A stretch of DNA of 64,000 bases from Polynucleobacter nymphae (GTDB lineage Bacteria > Pseudomonadota > Gammaproteobacteria > Burkholderiales > Burkholderiaceae). The translations under genes were made by a program, and so were the position numbers. A model generated the notes under the pieces. The model was not told the DNA's origin. It made no database searches and saw nothing but the letters and a program-made list of their open reading frames with translations. Positions within the stretch are counted from its first letter, which is position 1, and every line of letters starts with the position of its first letter. Below are positions 39,778 to 46,703 of this stretch, one piece after another. Location of the stretch: assembly GCF_018882155.1 (NCBI RefSeq), contig NZ_JACVPA010000001.1, forward strand, positions 1,240,001-1,304,000, in the 5' to 3' direction.

Positions 39778-40086
39778 ATGGCTAGATATAAATTTGTTTG
39801 TAGTTCCTGCAGGTTTGAATGCATTAGTGGCATAGGCAAAGAGGTTGGACTTCAATCATCTAAGGTAGTCATGGTCTGTAAATCTTGCGCCACTATCGAT
39901 CCATATACAGTTGCTCATCCGGGCAGTATTAATACTGAAATTAGCATTTCGCCTGCTTGTACAAGTTGTCTTTCTAGTCAGCATTTGGCAGAGTGGGATG
40001 GGCTGACTTGCCCGCATTGCCAAATGAAGATGCGAGCTATAGGTGGAGATGTAGATGCTGAGAAGGGACGTTTCAAATACTGGTAA
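39778..40086 (+). CDS. Zinc-ribbon-like protein
   Basis: A 102-aa soluble protein with three CxxC pairs and further Cys: CSSC near residue 8, CKSC near 34, then CTSC and CPHC near 61 and 78. This suggests two zinc-binding knuckles. It has no signal peptide, so it is cytoplasmic. The family is not recognised. It is the fourth gene of the module. Confidence 0.65.
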   Translation: MARYKFVCSSCRFECISGIGKEVGLQSSKVVMVCKSCATIDPYTVAHPGSINTEISISPACTSCLSSQHLAEWDGLTCPHCQMKMRAIGGDVDAEKGRFKYW

Positions 40087-40098
40087 AGGAGAATTCCG

Positions 40099-40341
40099 AT
40101 GAGTGTGAATAATAGAACTTTGGAAGAGCTTTTTGAGCAGTTAGGGTTGTCATCGCAAAAAATTCACATGGAGCGATTTATAGAAAGACATCAACTAAAG
40201 CCCGGATCCGTTCTTGCGGAGGCTATTTATTGGGCGGCAGATCAAAAAGCTTTTTTGATTGAGGCAAAAGAAGCAAATTCGGAATGGTCAGAGGCTGTAG
40301 ATCCATTGGCTAATCTGCTTATAAAAAAGTCATCTATTTGA
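40099..40341 (+). CDS. Small hypothetical protein (DUF2789-like pattern)
   Basis: An 80-aa soluble protein, preceded by AAGGAGAA. The segment LEELFEQLGLSSQKIHMERFIERHQLKPG and the acidic LIEAKEANSEWSEAVDPLA resemble small DUF2789-type proteins, but this is pattern memory only. Function unknown. Confidence 0.6.
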   Translation: MSVNNRTLEELFEQLGLSSQKIHMERFIERHQLKPGSVLAEAIYWAADQKAFLIEAKEANSEWSEAVDPLANLLIKKSSI

Positions 40342-40351
40342 TATCTCAAAG

Positions 40352-41272
40352 ATGAAGACCTTGCAAAATAGTATTGCTATGCGTTTTGCTTATATTCCTG
40401 CCGGAAGTTTCTTAATGGGCAGTAATGAAACGGAAAATTCATTAAGACAAGGTTTTCCTCAATATGAATTAACTCGGCTGTCTGAATTTCATGATGAAAG
40501 CCTACTACACAAGGTAATCATTACTAAGCCATTTTGGATGGGTCAGCATCCCGTCACTATTAAGCAGTTTGAATTGTTTTTGACTAACTCCGGGTATATG
40601 CCTGAATCGATCCGAGATGGTACTGGTGGATATGGATTTAATCCACTTGAAACCCATTTAAAGACTATTGATGACGAAGTCTTTGAAGGTCGTAATAATC
40701 AGTATGCATGGCATAAAACAGGATTTACTCAAGAAGAGGATTTTCCAGTAGTGAACATTACTTGGAATGACGCTAATGCTATGGCCAGATGGTTAAGTGA
40801 GAAAGAGGGCAAAAGGTATCGACTCCCAACCGAAGCCGAGTGGGAATATGCCTGCAGAGCTGGGACGGATAGCAGATATTTTACTGGCGACAATCCCAAT
40901 ACACTTGGCTCATATGCCAAAGTGTTTGATTTAGATACTGCAAGGATTTGGCCGCAGTGGCAACGTTATGCCCTTGACTATCACAGTCATTATGAATTTG
41001 CCGCTCCCGTTGGTAGTTTTCTCCCGAACCCATTTGGTTTATATGACATGATCGGAAACGTATGGGAATGGTGCTCTGATTGGTATGCTGAAAACTATTA
41101 TCAATATTCTCCAACCATTGATCCACAGGGGCCCAATGAGGGTGAGGCGAAAGTCAGGCGCGGCGGCTCATGGCACACATGGCCTTTGTATTGCAGATCT
41201 TCTTTTAGAAATGTGAATACACCAGACTCAAGATATATATTGCAAGGTATGCGTTTAGTGTTGGAGGAATGA
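40352..41272 (+). CDS. Formylglycine-generating-enzyme (SUMF1)-family protein
   Basis: A 306-aa protein with the FGE-sulfatase fold. It has FAYIPAGSFLMGS near residues 12-24, MGQHPVTIKQFELF near 64, VVNITWNDANAMARWL near 133, RLPTEAEWEYACRAG near 156-170, GNVWEWCSDWY near 235 and RRGGSWHTWP near 266. The paired Cys of true formylglycine-generating enzymes are not clearly present and no sulfatase gene is nearby. It is cytoplasmic as annotated. The start could instead be the ATG at 40379. Confidence 0.82.
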   Translation: MKTLQNSIAMRFAYIPAGSFLMGSNETENSLRQGFPQYELTRLSEFHDESLLHKVIITKPFWMGQHPVTIKQFELFLTNSGYMPESIRDGTGGYGFNPLETHLKTIDDEVFEGRNNQYAWHKTGFTQEEDFPVVNITWNDANAMARWLSEKEGKRYRLPTEAEWEYACRAGTDSRYFTGDNPNTLGSYAKVFDLDTARIWPQWQRYALDYHSHYEFAAPVGSFLPNPFGLYDMIGNVWEWCSDWYAENYYQYSPTIDPQGPNEGEAKVRRGGSWHTWPLYCRSSFRNVNTPDSRYILQGMRLVLEE

Positions 41273-41275
41273 AAC

Positions 41276-41511
41276 GTCCTTTAAAAGGATGCTTCATGTG
41301 TGGGGCACCCCGAACACAACAAGCACATCACATCCTTGTGTCAGTCGAATCCTCACTACGCCACCAAACTTTCTCGTTATCCTTGCGTGGGTCAAAATAA
41401 CTCAACCAAATCAGTCGCATACAAACACCCAAGAAAGTTTTGTGCACAAAGTTTGTCTATGGTGGGGTGAACCTTTTGAGATCTAGCGGGAGTTTAGTCT
41501 GGGGGACAGAG
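41276..41511 (+). repeat. Right end RE-A of unit A
   Basis: A conserved block closely similar to 53372-53611 and more distantly to 46266-46493. It contains GTCCTTTAAAAGGAT (41276-41290), a tRNA-T-arm-like relic CATCCTTGTGTCAGTC ... CGCCACCAAA (41331-41367), the palindrome TTTGTGCACAAA (41439-41450) and, next to the junction, a segment resembling the tRNA D-arm (GGGAGTTTAGTCTGG). It ends exactly at the exact 50-bp tRNA copy. No gene is present. Confidence 0.75.
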
Positions 41512-41561
41512 TTGAAAATCCTTGTGTCGGTGGTTCGATTCCGCCCCGGGCCACCAAGAAT
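41512..41561 (+). repeat. tRNA-Phe 3' copy R2, exact
   Basis: Fifty bp identical to 36194-36243. It lacks the 5' half and acceptor partner strand, so it is not a functional tRNA. It marks the junction between units A and B. Unusually, no T1 or T2 terminator follows. Confidence 0.95.
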
Positions 41562-41599
41562 TCTCAAAACATTAGAGTTGGCCCATAGAATCTCTAGTG

Positions 41600-41771
41600 T
41601 TAGCCGCGGTCTGGCACCATTTCCCCTTGGTTTTCCAAATTCTCCCTGACTAGAGGCGTCCTTTAAAAGGACAGTTTATGAAGTAGGGATTTGTTATCCC
41701 TGTGCCAGTCAAGCGTCGCTTAAATCGACGCTTATCTAGGGTTAGTGCTTGGAATGTCGTTTTAAACGACA
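41600..41771 (+). repeat. Left end L3 (long form)
   Basis: Has perfect GTCCTTTAAAAGGAC at 41658-41672, core TATCCCTGTGCCAGTC at 41695-41710, the middle palindrome GCGTCGCTTAAATCGACGC at 41713-41731 and perfect TGTCGTTTTAAACGACA at 41755-41771, 74 bp before the depolymerase start. Confidence 0.75.
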
Positions 41772-41845
41772 TTAAATAGCTCGTAATCAAGTTGTCATAT
41801 CTCAGGATAACTATAAGGGTTCAAACTCTTGGTTAAGGGATGGGC

Positions 41846-43123
41846 ATGCTATACCTTTTGCAAAACACAATTGCTTCCAGTATTCGACCAATGCGTCAAT
41901 CTCTTAGGATTGTGCGGGCTACTTTAAATAGTGCGGCCAACCCATTTATTAATACTGAACTCCATAAATCCAATCTAGCTTGGTTAGATGTTATTGAGCA
42001 ACTATCTGGCGCCCATCTAAAGCCAGAGTGGGATATCCATGAAACAGTTGTGAATGAAGAGCAGGTTGAGGTTATAGATGAAATTGTACTCAAGCGAACT
42101 TATTGTCAATTAGTGCACTTCAAAAAAGTAGCCACAAAATTACATCAACCAAAACTTCTCATTGTTGCTCCCTATTCGGGGCACTTTGCCACCCTTTTGC
42201 GAGGTACCGTTGAGGCAATGCTACCAGACCATGATGTTTACATTACTGATTGGTTAGATTGCAAGAACATTCCTACCAATCAAGATCGCTTTAATCTAAA
42301 TGATTTTATAGACTACTTAATTGATTTCTTGCATTTCTTAGGCCCTAAGACCCATGTGTTAGCTGTGTGTCAGCCTACCGTTGCCGCTCTTGCAACCACT
42401 GCCATCATGTCTGATTGGGGTGATCGCTGTCAGCCATGCTCATTAATGCTGATCGCTGGACCGATTGATACTAGAGTAAATCCAACCAAGGTTAATGAGT
42501 TTGCAAAATCTCACGATCTAGAGTGGTTTGAGAAAAATTTGATTCAACCTGTTCCACCACCATTTTTAGGCATGGGCAGAAGAGTTTATCCAGGCTTTTT
42601 ACAGCTCAATAGTTTTATGGCCATGAATTCTGATCGTCATGCCATGTCTATTGATGCGATGCATGAGGCATTGGTTCGAGGTAATGAAGAAGAGGCTCAC
42701 CGTCGTAAGGCTTTTTATGATGAATATCTCTCGGTGATGGATTTAACTGAGGAGTTTTACTTGCAAACTATTAAAGAAGTCTTTCAAGACCACTCTTTGC
42801 CTCAAGGAAAGATGATGAGCCGTTGGCACCAGGTGGATACCAAACATATTCGTAAAAGCTATTTGATGGTCATAGAAGGTGAAGAGGACGATATTTGTGG
42901 GGTTGGTCAAACGAAGGCGGCGTTTGATATCACGCCAAATTTACCTGAAAGACATAAACGCTACGAGTTGATTCAAGGAGTAGGGCATTACGGTACTTTT
43001 AATGGCGGAGTCTTCCGGCGCTCTATTGCACCAATGATTACCCAATTTATTCAAGATGCTGAAAAGCACCATGAAGTAACAGTTTTACCTTCCCAAGTAA
43101 CTACAACAGGAGACCAATCATGA
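41846..43123 (+). CDS. phaZ: Intracellular polyhydroxyalkanoate depolymerase (PhaZ-like)
   Basis: A 425-aa protein of the intracellular PHB depolymerase family, which hydrolyses stored polyhydroxybutyrate granules. The nucleophile motif is VCQPTVAAL, the Cys-containing lipase-box variant of PhaZ1-type enzymes, near residue 177, followed by the alpha/beta hydrolase core and the late His in GVGHYGTFNG near 392. The start ATG 41846 (MLYLLQN) has AAGGGA before it and matches the family start; an ATG two codons earlier is possible. It overlaps the phasin-like gene by 4 bp. Confidence 0.87.
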   Translation: MLYLLQNTIASSIRPMRQSLRIVRATLNSAANPFINTELHKSNLAWLDVIEQLSGAHLKPEWDIHETVVNEEQVEVIDEIVLKRTYCQLVHFKKVATKLHQPKLLIVAPYSGHFATLLRGTVEAMLPDHDVYITDWLDCKNIPTNQDRFNLNDFIDYLIDFLHFLGPKTHVLAVCQPTVAALATTAIMSDWGDRCQPCSLMLIAGPIDTRVNPTKVNEFAKSHDLEWFEKNLIQPVPPPFLGMGRRVYPGFLQLNSFMAMNSDRHAMSIDAMHEALVRGNEEEAHRRKAFYDEYLSVMDLTEEFYLQTIKEVFQDHSLPQGKMMSRWHQVDTKHIRKSYLMVIEGEEDDICGVGQTKAAFDITPNLPERHKRYELIQGVGHYGTFNGGVFRRSIAPMITQFIQDAEKHHEVTVLPSQVTTTGDQS

Positions 43124-43506
43124 CCTTAAACCATTTTGGTGGATCAGGACAGACATCAGGGCAAATGAACCCCATGAAAACTATGGAGGGATTTTATAGT
43201 TTGCTGATGCCTATTTGGGCTGTGACGAGCAATTCTTTCGAAAATCATAAAAAATTACACGAAGAATTAATTGAGTTAATGCAAGTGGCCAATGAGCGGG
43301 TTACTGACAGAGTAGTTGAAGCGGTAGATCATAGTAAGCCTAATGAATTCATGGCCGCTATGACTATTGCCTGTCAAGCGTTTGGACAAACGAATCTAAC
43401 CATTTATAACGCTATGGCTGAGCAACATCATCAATTTATGGACAGCTTCTTTCAGCTAATGGATAAAGGGCATCAGCAGATTTATAAAGATGCCAGTCAG
43501 ATATAA
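43120..43506 (+). CDS. Phasin-like small protein
   Basis: A 128-aa largely helical protein without signal peptide. Its opening is Gly/Met-rich (HFGGSGQTSGQMNPMK) and amphipathic helices with periodic hydrophobics follow. Its ATGA overlap with the PHA depolymerase gene suggests a granule-associated (phasin) role. This is inference from context; there is no decisive motif. Confidence 0.6.
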   Translation: MTLNHFGGSGQTSGQMNPMKTMEGFYSLLMPIWAVTSNSFENHKKLHEELIELMQVANERVTDRVVEAVDHSKPNEFMAAMTIACQAFGQTNLTIYNAMAEQHHQFMDSFFQLMDKGHQQIYKDASQI

Positions 43507-43550
43507 AAAGTTGTAAGGACATGTGCTGATCCTTACAACTGCAATACAAA

Positions 43551-43745
43551 CTATCCCTCATCCCTTACAGCGATCCGTCCTTGAGCGTCAAGATCAGACT
43601 CATCCACCTCCAAGGAATCATCTTCAATGACTGTTGCGTCCTCTAAATGCTCGATATATTCTCGAATGGCATAGTAAGGCGCAACATGGACATGATCATC
43701 ATCTTGATGATCCCAGACTTTGTAACGAAAGACGGTTAACTTCAT
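43551..43745 (-). CDS. Small acidic hypothetical protein
   Basis: A 64-aa protein, acidic in its C-terminal half (EDDSLEVDESDLDAQG), with His/Asp-rich WDHQDDDHVHVAPYY near residue 11. It is preceded by TAGGAAAA. It is the third of three small leftward genes that are antiparallel to all neighbours in unit B. No family is recognised. Confidence 0.6.
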   Translation of the reverse strand: MKLTVFRYKVWDHQDDDHVHVAPYYAIREYIEHLEDATVIEDDSLEVDESDLDAQGRIAVRDEG

Positions 43746-43767
43746 TTAGTGTTTTCCTAAATTAAGC

Positions 43768-43869
43768 TCATGAACCTAGGCGGTGATTAATATAGCGACT
43801 GGCGTAGGCTTTACGAGCTTCAACCCAAGCCAAAGCCGCTTTAATGAACAGGCGTTTTAGTTTTTTCAT
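43768..43869 (-). CDS. Very small basic protein (33 aa)
   Basis: A 33-codon frame starting MKKLKRLFIKAALAWVEARK, basic and helical. A GGGGGC-like site lies upstream. It sits between two other small leftward frames with gaps of a few bases, which is the main reason to accept it. The composition loosely resembles DUF1127-type small proteins. Confidence 0.4.
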   Translation of the reverse strand: MKKLKRLFIKAALAWVEARKAYASRYINHRLGS

Positions 43870-43872
43870 GAT

Positions 43873-44034
43873 TTATAGCCCCCTAGAATTGGTGTAGTGA
43901 TACAGGTAGTCACGAGTAAGTTGCTCTACCTGCTGATGGCTATTAGGGTTGCGGCTATTGATGTACTGCTCTAAATCGTTGCCTTTAGTCAGGTTGCCAA
44001 AGACTTGATTTAAGAGACTCAATAATTGTGTCAT
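43873..44034 (-). CDS. Small hypothetical protein (53 aa)
   Basis: A 53-aa frame starting MTQLLSLLNQVFGNLTKG and continuing NDLEQYINSRNPNSHQQVEQ. It is preceded by AGGAGC 5 bp before the ATG, a strong ribosome-binding site. It heads the small leftward gene cluster. No family is recognised. Confidence 0.5.
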   Translation of the reverse strand: MTQLLSLLNQVFGNLTKGNDLEQYINSRNPNSHQQVEQLTRDYLYHYTNSRGL

Positions 44035-44286
44035 TTAAGGCTCCTATGGTTAAAAATACTAGGGTTATTACCTAGTTAGTATGGGCCTTATTGATGAATA
44101 CTGCATGACAGCAAAATAACTTTTTAGATTAAAAGACCTTAAGTTCATGACTAAAATAACTATTTGTCGTCAATTGGTCATAAAACCCTAAAATTCCGCA
44201 AAACCAATCAAAAGCACACAAACCTTGGTTGAAGATCTCCCTAAATTTCAATCAAAAACTCAATTTCAACAAGAAAAGGCTTCAAG

Positions 44287-44463
44287 ATGAGCGGATTAAA
44301 AGAGGCTATAGAGAAACTAAGGCAGACTGGGTCTATTGGACTGGAAGACTTTAGAAATCTCAAGATGAAAGATGTTGAACACCTCACCGAAGAAATCAAA
44401 CAGTGGTGTCTTTATGGCAATGGCAAGCCTGAGAAATTGGGTAAGAAACATAAAGAGCATTAA
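44287..44463 (+). CDS. Small hypothetical protein (58 aa)
   Basis: A 58-aa frame MSGLKEAIEKLRQTGSIGLE ending KKHKEH; helical, basic C terminus. The upstream site (AAGGCTTCAAG) is weak. The 252 bp before it (44035-44286) hold no other feature I can support apart from presumed divergent promoters. Confidence 0.4.
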   Translation: MSGLKEAIEKLRQTGSIGLEDFRNLKMKDVEHLTEEIKQWCLYGNGKPEKLGKKHKEH

Positions 44464-44516
44464 GTCAAAAATGTTATTTAGAGAACAAAACTATTTCACA
44501 TTCGAGCAATCTTCAA

Positions 44517-44533
44517 TGTCGTTTAAAACGACA
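44517..44533 (+). promoter_or_regulatory. Internal TGTCG palindrome in unit B
   Basis: TGTCGTTTAAAACGACA, perfect, 66 bp upstream of the XRE-type gene. It is followed by a core-like CATGCCTGTGTCATAA (44542). It suggests unit B is itself composite or that this palindrome is an operator. Confidence 0.65.
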
Positions 44534-44598
44534 TAATTTGTCATGCCTGTGTCATAAACCACTTATAAATTTGAGCCTATTCTTTATTTTGGTTCATT

Positions 44599-44916
44599 GT
44601 GTCTCTAATCGACATTCGCTCAGCCAAGCAAATTGGTAAATTATTGAGAAGCTCTCGTGAATCTCAGAGAGCTAATCTTCAAAACATATCTAAACAATGT
44701 GGGCTTAGCGTTGCCCAGTTAGTTCATATCGAGAATGGCAATCTTTTTGCTTTTGAGAGTAACTTAGAAAAAATCTTGAGTTATTCCAATGTTTATGCTC
44801 AGGCATTAAATATCGACATCAATACTCTTAGCGAAGCTCAATCAATGGCGCCAACAAGAGATGTCGAAGCTCTATTAGATCGTCATATACCCAGCTTTTT
44901 AATCAAGCGTTCCTAG
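44599..44916 (+). CDS. XRE-type helix-turn-helix protein
   Basis: A 105-aa protein starting with GTG. An HTH_XRE domain covers about residues 9-60 (IGKLLRSSRESQRANLQNIS, then CGLSVAQLVHIENGN), followed by a short tail. It lies downstream of a TGTCG palindrome, so it could be a regulator that binds the array palindromes, including its own; this is a hypothesis. Confidence 0.72.
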   Translation: MSLIDIRSAKQIGKLLRSSRESQRANLQNISKQCGLSVAQLVHIENGNLFAFESNLEKILSYSNVYAQALNIDINTLSEAQSMAPTRDVEALLDRHIPSFLIKRS

Positions 44917-44968
44917 TTGTCTAAATTTAATGTGGCTCAGACCAGTCTTAAATAAAGATTAATTTGTT

Positions 44969-45205
44969 ATGTATTGGAAGATCCGTTTTAGGGTTAATAA
45001 ATCAGCTGATAGCCCGATTTCAACAATTCGCATAGATTCTGACACATTAAGAGATGCCTGCTTGGACGTTCTCAGCATATATCGCAATGCAACCATCTTA
45101 AGTTATCAAGAAGATGGTGGTGAGGTTAAAGCTTTTGATTTGTCAGATATTGGTGCTAAGACCTACCCAATAGATCCCCTGATATTTTCAGCCGCCAAGG
45201 AATGA
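44969..45205 (+). CDS. Small hypothetical protein (78 aa)
   Basis: A 78-aa soluble mixed alpha/beta protein (MYWKIRFRVNKSADSPIST). It has no signal or membrane segment and no recognised family. It sits between the XRE gene and the RodZ-like gene, 7 bp before the latter, probably in one operon. Confidence 0.55.
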   Translation: MYWKIRFRVNKSADSPISTIRIDSDTLRDACLDVLSIYRNATILSYQEDGGEVKAFDLSDIGAKTYPIDPLIFSAAKE

Positions 45206-45212
45206 GAAGTGT

Positions 45213-46247
45213 ATGGCCATTCCAAATATTCTAGGAAAGAATTTTAAAAAAGCTAGAGAGGCACAAGGGCTATCTTTTTCCGAATTAGCAAGTAAGGCCA
45301 CTCTTTCGCAAAATCAAATTGAACAAATAGAAAATGGTGGCAATAAGAGTTTTTATACGGCGGCAATCAAATTTCAAAGTGCCAAAAAGGTTGCCAAGAT
45401 ATTAGGACTTTCAGATGAAGAGGCTTTTGAAAAGAAAAAAACTAATGACAGCCAACAAATTCCATTTCATTTTCCAGAGACAGCAAAAACAGAATTAATT
45501 GAGGACCCCAAAACTGAGTTAGAGCAACCCCCCAAAATCGTTTCTCTTTCTAACGCCGAGCCAAAAAAAGCCTCAAAATTAAAAAAAGAAATGAGTGCGG
45601 AATTAGAAAAAGTAAGCTCTATTACTACCCATCTAGAAGAAGTCATTGCTACAGCTAAAACGGATAATGATAAGAATCGGCAAAAGACGATCTCATATTC
45701 CAAATTTCTTATATATCTTGGTAGTGCTGTAGCTTTAGTCTTTGTGGTTGTTCAATACAATCATCACTCTAAAGAGACAAAGATCTATCCCTCGGCTACT
45801 TCAGCTTTACCAATAGAGCCTTCAGAGCCAAATCAGGTTGAAGATATTAAAGATGCTGAGGAAGTAGAAGTAACCAAGGCGTCACCCTCAGAAGCTATTG
45901 CTCCAAAAGAATTACCAAAGCCAACAGCTAAAGCGGTCACCACGATTGCAGAGTGTTCGGGATTGTTTTCTAACCCTGAAAAACATACCCCCACTATAGC
46001 AAGCAAGATTGGCAATCAAGTCTATGTACAAAGTAAATCTGAAGCCTCAATATGTTTTGAAGACGCAGACGGTAATCAGCAAAAAAGAGATTTAGCTCAA
46101 AATGCTGGTGCCAGTTTTTATGGAAAAGCCCCATTTAAGTTGGCTTCAAATAACCTTGACCAATTTGATATTTTTTACCAAGGATATAAGGTCAAAGCAG
46201 ATTTATCTAAAAAGGCGATAACACTTGTGGAGCGAAGTGTCGATTAA
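45213..46247 (+). CDS. RodZ-like HTH/membrane protein
   Basis: A 344-aa protein with RodZ-type architecture. The N-terminal HTH (about 8-72, REAQGLSFSELASKATLS) is followed by a charged linker, one membrane segment near 165-184 (LIYLGSAVALVFVVVQY), a Pro/Glu-rich periplasmic linker and a C-terminal beta domain (about 270-344) resembling DUF4115. Chromosomal RodZ links MreB to the cell wall; this accessory copy may modify shape or be a membrane-tethered regulator. Confidence 0.72.
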   Translation: MAIPNILGKNFKKAREAQGLSFSELASKATLSQNQIEQIENGGNKSFYTAAIKFQSAKKVAKILGLSDEEAFEKKKTNDSQQIPFHFPETAKTELIEDPKTELEQPPKIVSLSNAEPKKASKLKKEMSAELEKVSSITTHLEEVIATAKTDNDKNRQKTISYSKFLIYLGSAVALVFVVVQYNHHSKETKIYPSATSALPIEPSEPNQVEDIKDAEEVEVTKASPSEAIAPKELPKPTAKAVTTIAECSGLFSNPEKHTPTIASKIGNQVYVQSKSEASICFEDADGNQQKRDLAQNAGASFYGKAPFKLASNNLDQFDIFYQGYKVKADLSKKAITLVERSVD

Positions 46248-46265
46248 ATAGACGCTGAATAAACT

Positions 46266-46493
46266 GTCCTTTTAAAGGACACTTCATGTAGCGGTGGCGA
46301 GCACTCCAAGGATGTTCCATCCCTGCGCCAGTCAACCCTCATGACCGACGCATTAACTACCGCACTCCTTGTGTCGGTCAAATACCTCTTCCAAATCAAC
46401 CCCATACAAAGGGCATGTTGATTTTGTGAACAAAGTTTTCACATGGTGGGAGAACCAGATGATTGAAAAGCGAAATCGGTCTAGCTGAACGGG
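46266..46493 (+). repeat. Right end RE-B of unit B (diverged form)
   Basis: Contains GTCCTTTTAAAGGAC (46266-46280, the same palindrome read on the other strand), cores CATCCCTGCGCCAGTC (46318-46333) and ACTCCTTGTGTCGGTC (about 46364-46379), and TTTTGTGAACAAAGTTTT aligning with the TTTGTGCACAAA palindrome of RE-A. It ends at the exact tRNA copy. No gene is present. Confidence 0.65.
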
Positions 46494-46543
46494 TTGAAAA
46501 TCCTTGTGTCGGTGGTTCGATTCCGCCCCGGGCCACCAAGAAT
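46494..46543 (+). repeat. tRNA-Phe 3' copy R3, exact
   Basis: Fifty bp identical to 36194-36243 and 41512-41561. It is followed directly by a T2 terminator. Confidence 0.95.
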
Positions 46544-46546
46544 CTC

Positions 46547-46576
46547 AATAGCCCACTTGTTGGGCTATTTTCTTTT
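46547..46576 (+). terminator. Terminator type T2 after copy R3
   Basis: Hairpin AATAGCCCA-CTTGT-TGGGCTATT plus TTTCTTTTT. Confidence 0.88.
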
Positions 46577-46579
46577 TGG

Positions 46580-46681
46580 GCTTGGACCCTCCTAGTCTCA
46601 GATATTCCCATCATGAACCGTCCTTTAAAAGGACAAACTAAGTAGACGTCCCTGCGTCAGTTGATGTCGTTTAAAACGACA
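46580..46681 (+). repeat. Left end L4 (short form)
   Basis: Perfect GTCCTTTAAAAGGAC at 46620-46634, core CGTCCCTGCGTCAGTT at 46647-46662 and perfect TGTCGTTTAAAACGACA at 46665-46681, 22 bp before the next start codon. The same two-palindrome layout as L2. Confidence 0.72.
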
Positions 46682-46703
46682 AGTTTTTTGTTAGTATTTG
46701 ATT

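Larger units (their letters stand above)
36244..41561 (+). mobile_element. Tandem unit A (about 5.3 kb) bounded by exact 50-bp tRNA repeats
   Basis: The unit lies between the intact tRNA-Phe and an exact 50-bp copy of its 3' part. It carries a left end with TTTAAA palindromes (36281-36432), cargo genes on the plus strand, an internal decayed tRNA relic plus second left end (38076-38262), and a right end (41276-41511). No recombinase is encoded. It therefore appears to be a composite of two cargo modules inserted at the tRNA. Mobility is inferred from the repeats only. Confidence 0.65.
41562..46543 (+). mobile_element. Tandem unit B (about 5.0 kb) bounded by exact 50-bp tRNA repeats
   Basis: Lies between the exact tRNA 3' copies at 41512 and 46494. 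It has a long-form left end (41600-41771), cargo (PHA depolymerase, phasin-like, small genes, XRE and RodZ-like proteins), an internal TGTCG palindrome at 44517 and a diverged right end (46266-46493). It encodes no recombinase. The unit size is close to that of unit A. Confidence 0.65.

Noticed and set aside
41289..41649. Two plus-strand ORFs through the right end and tRNA copy
   Set aside because: They lie in the conserved right-end block, share translation with the homologous ORF at 53289-53582, and run through the tRNA copy; conservation is at the DNA level.
46396..46614. Minus-strand ORF containing [15 protein letters not shown]
   Set aside because: This is the antisense translation of the tRNA 3' copy, a well-known false protein; the same string appears wherever the tRNA relic is intact.
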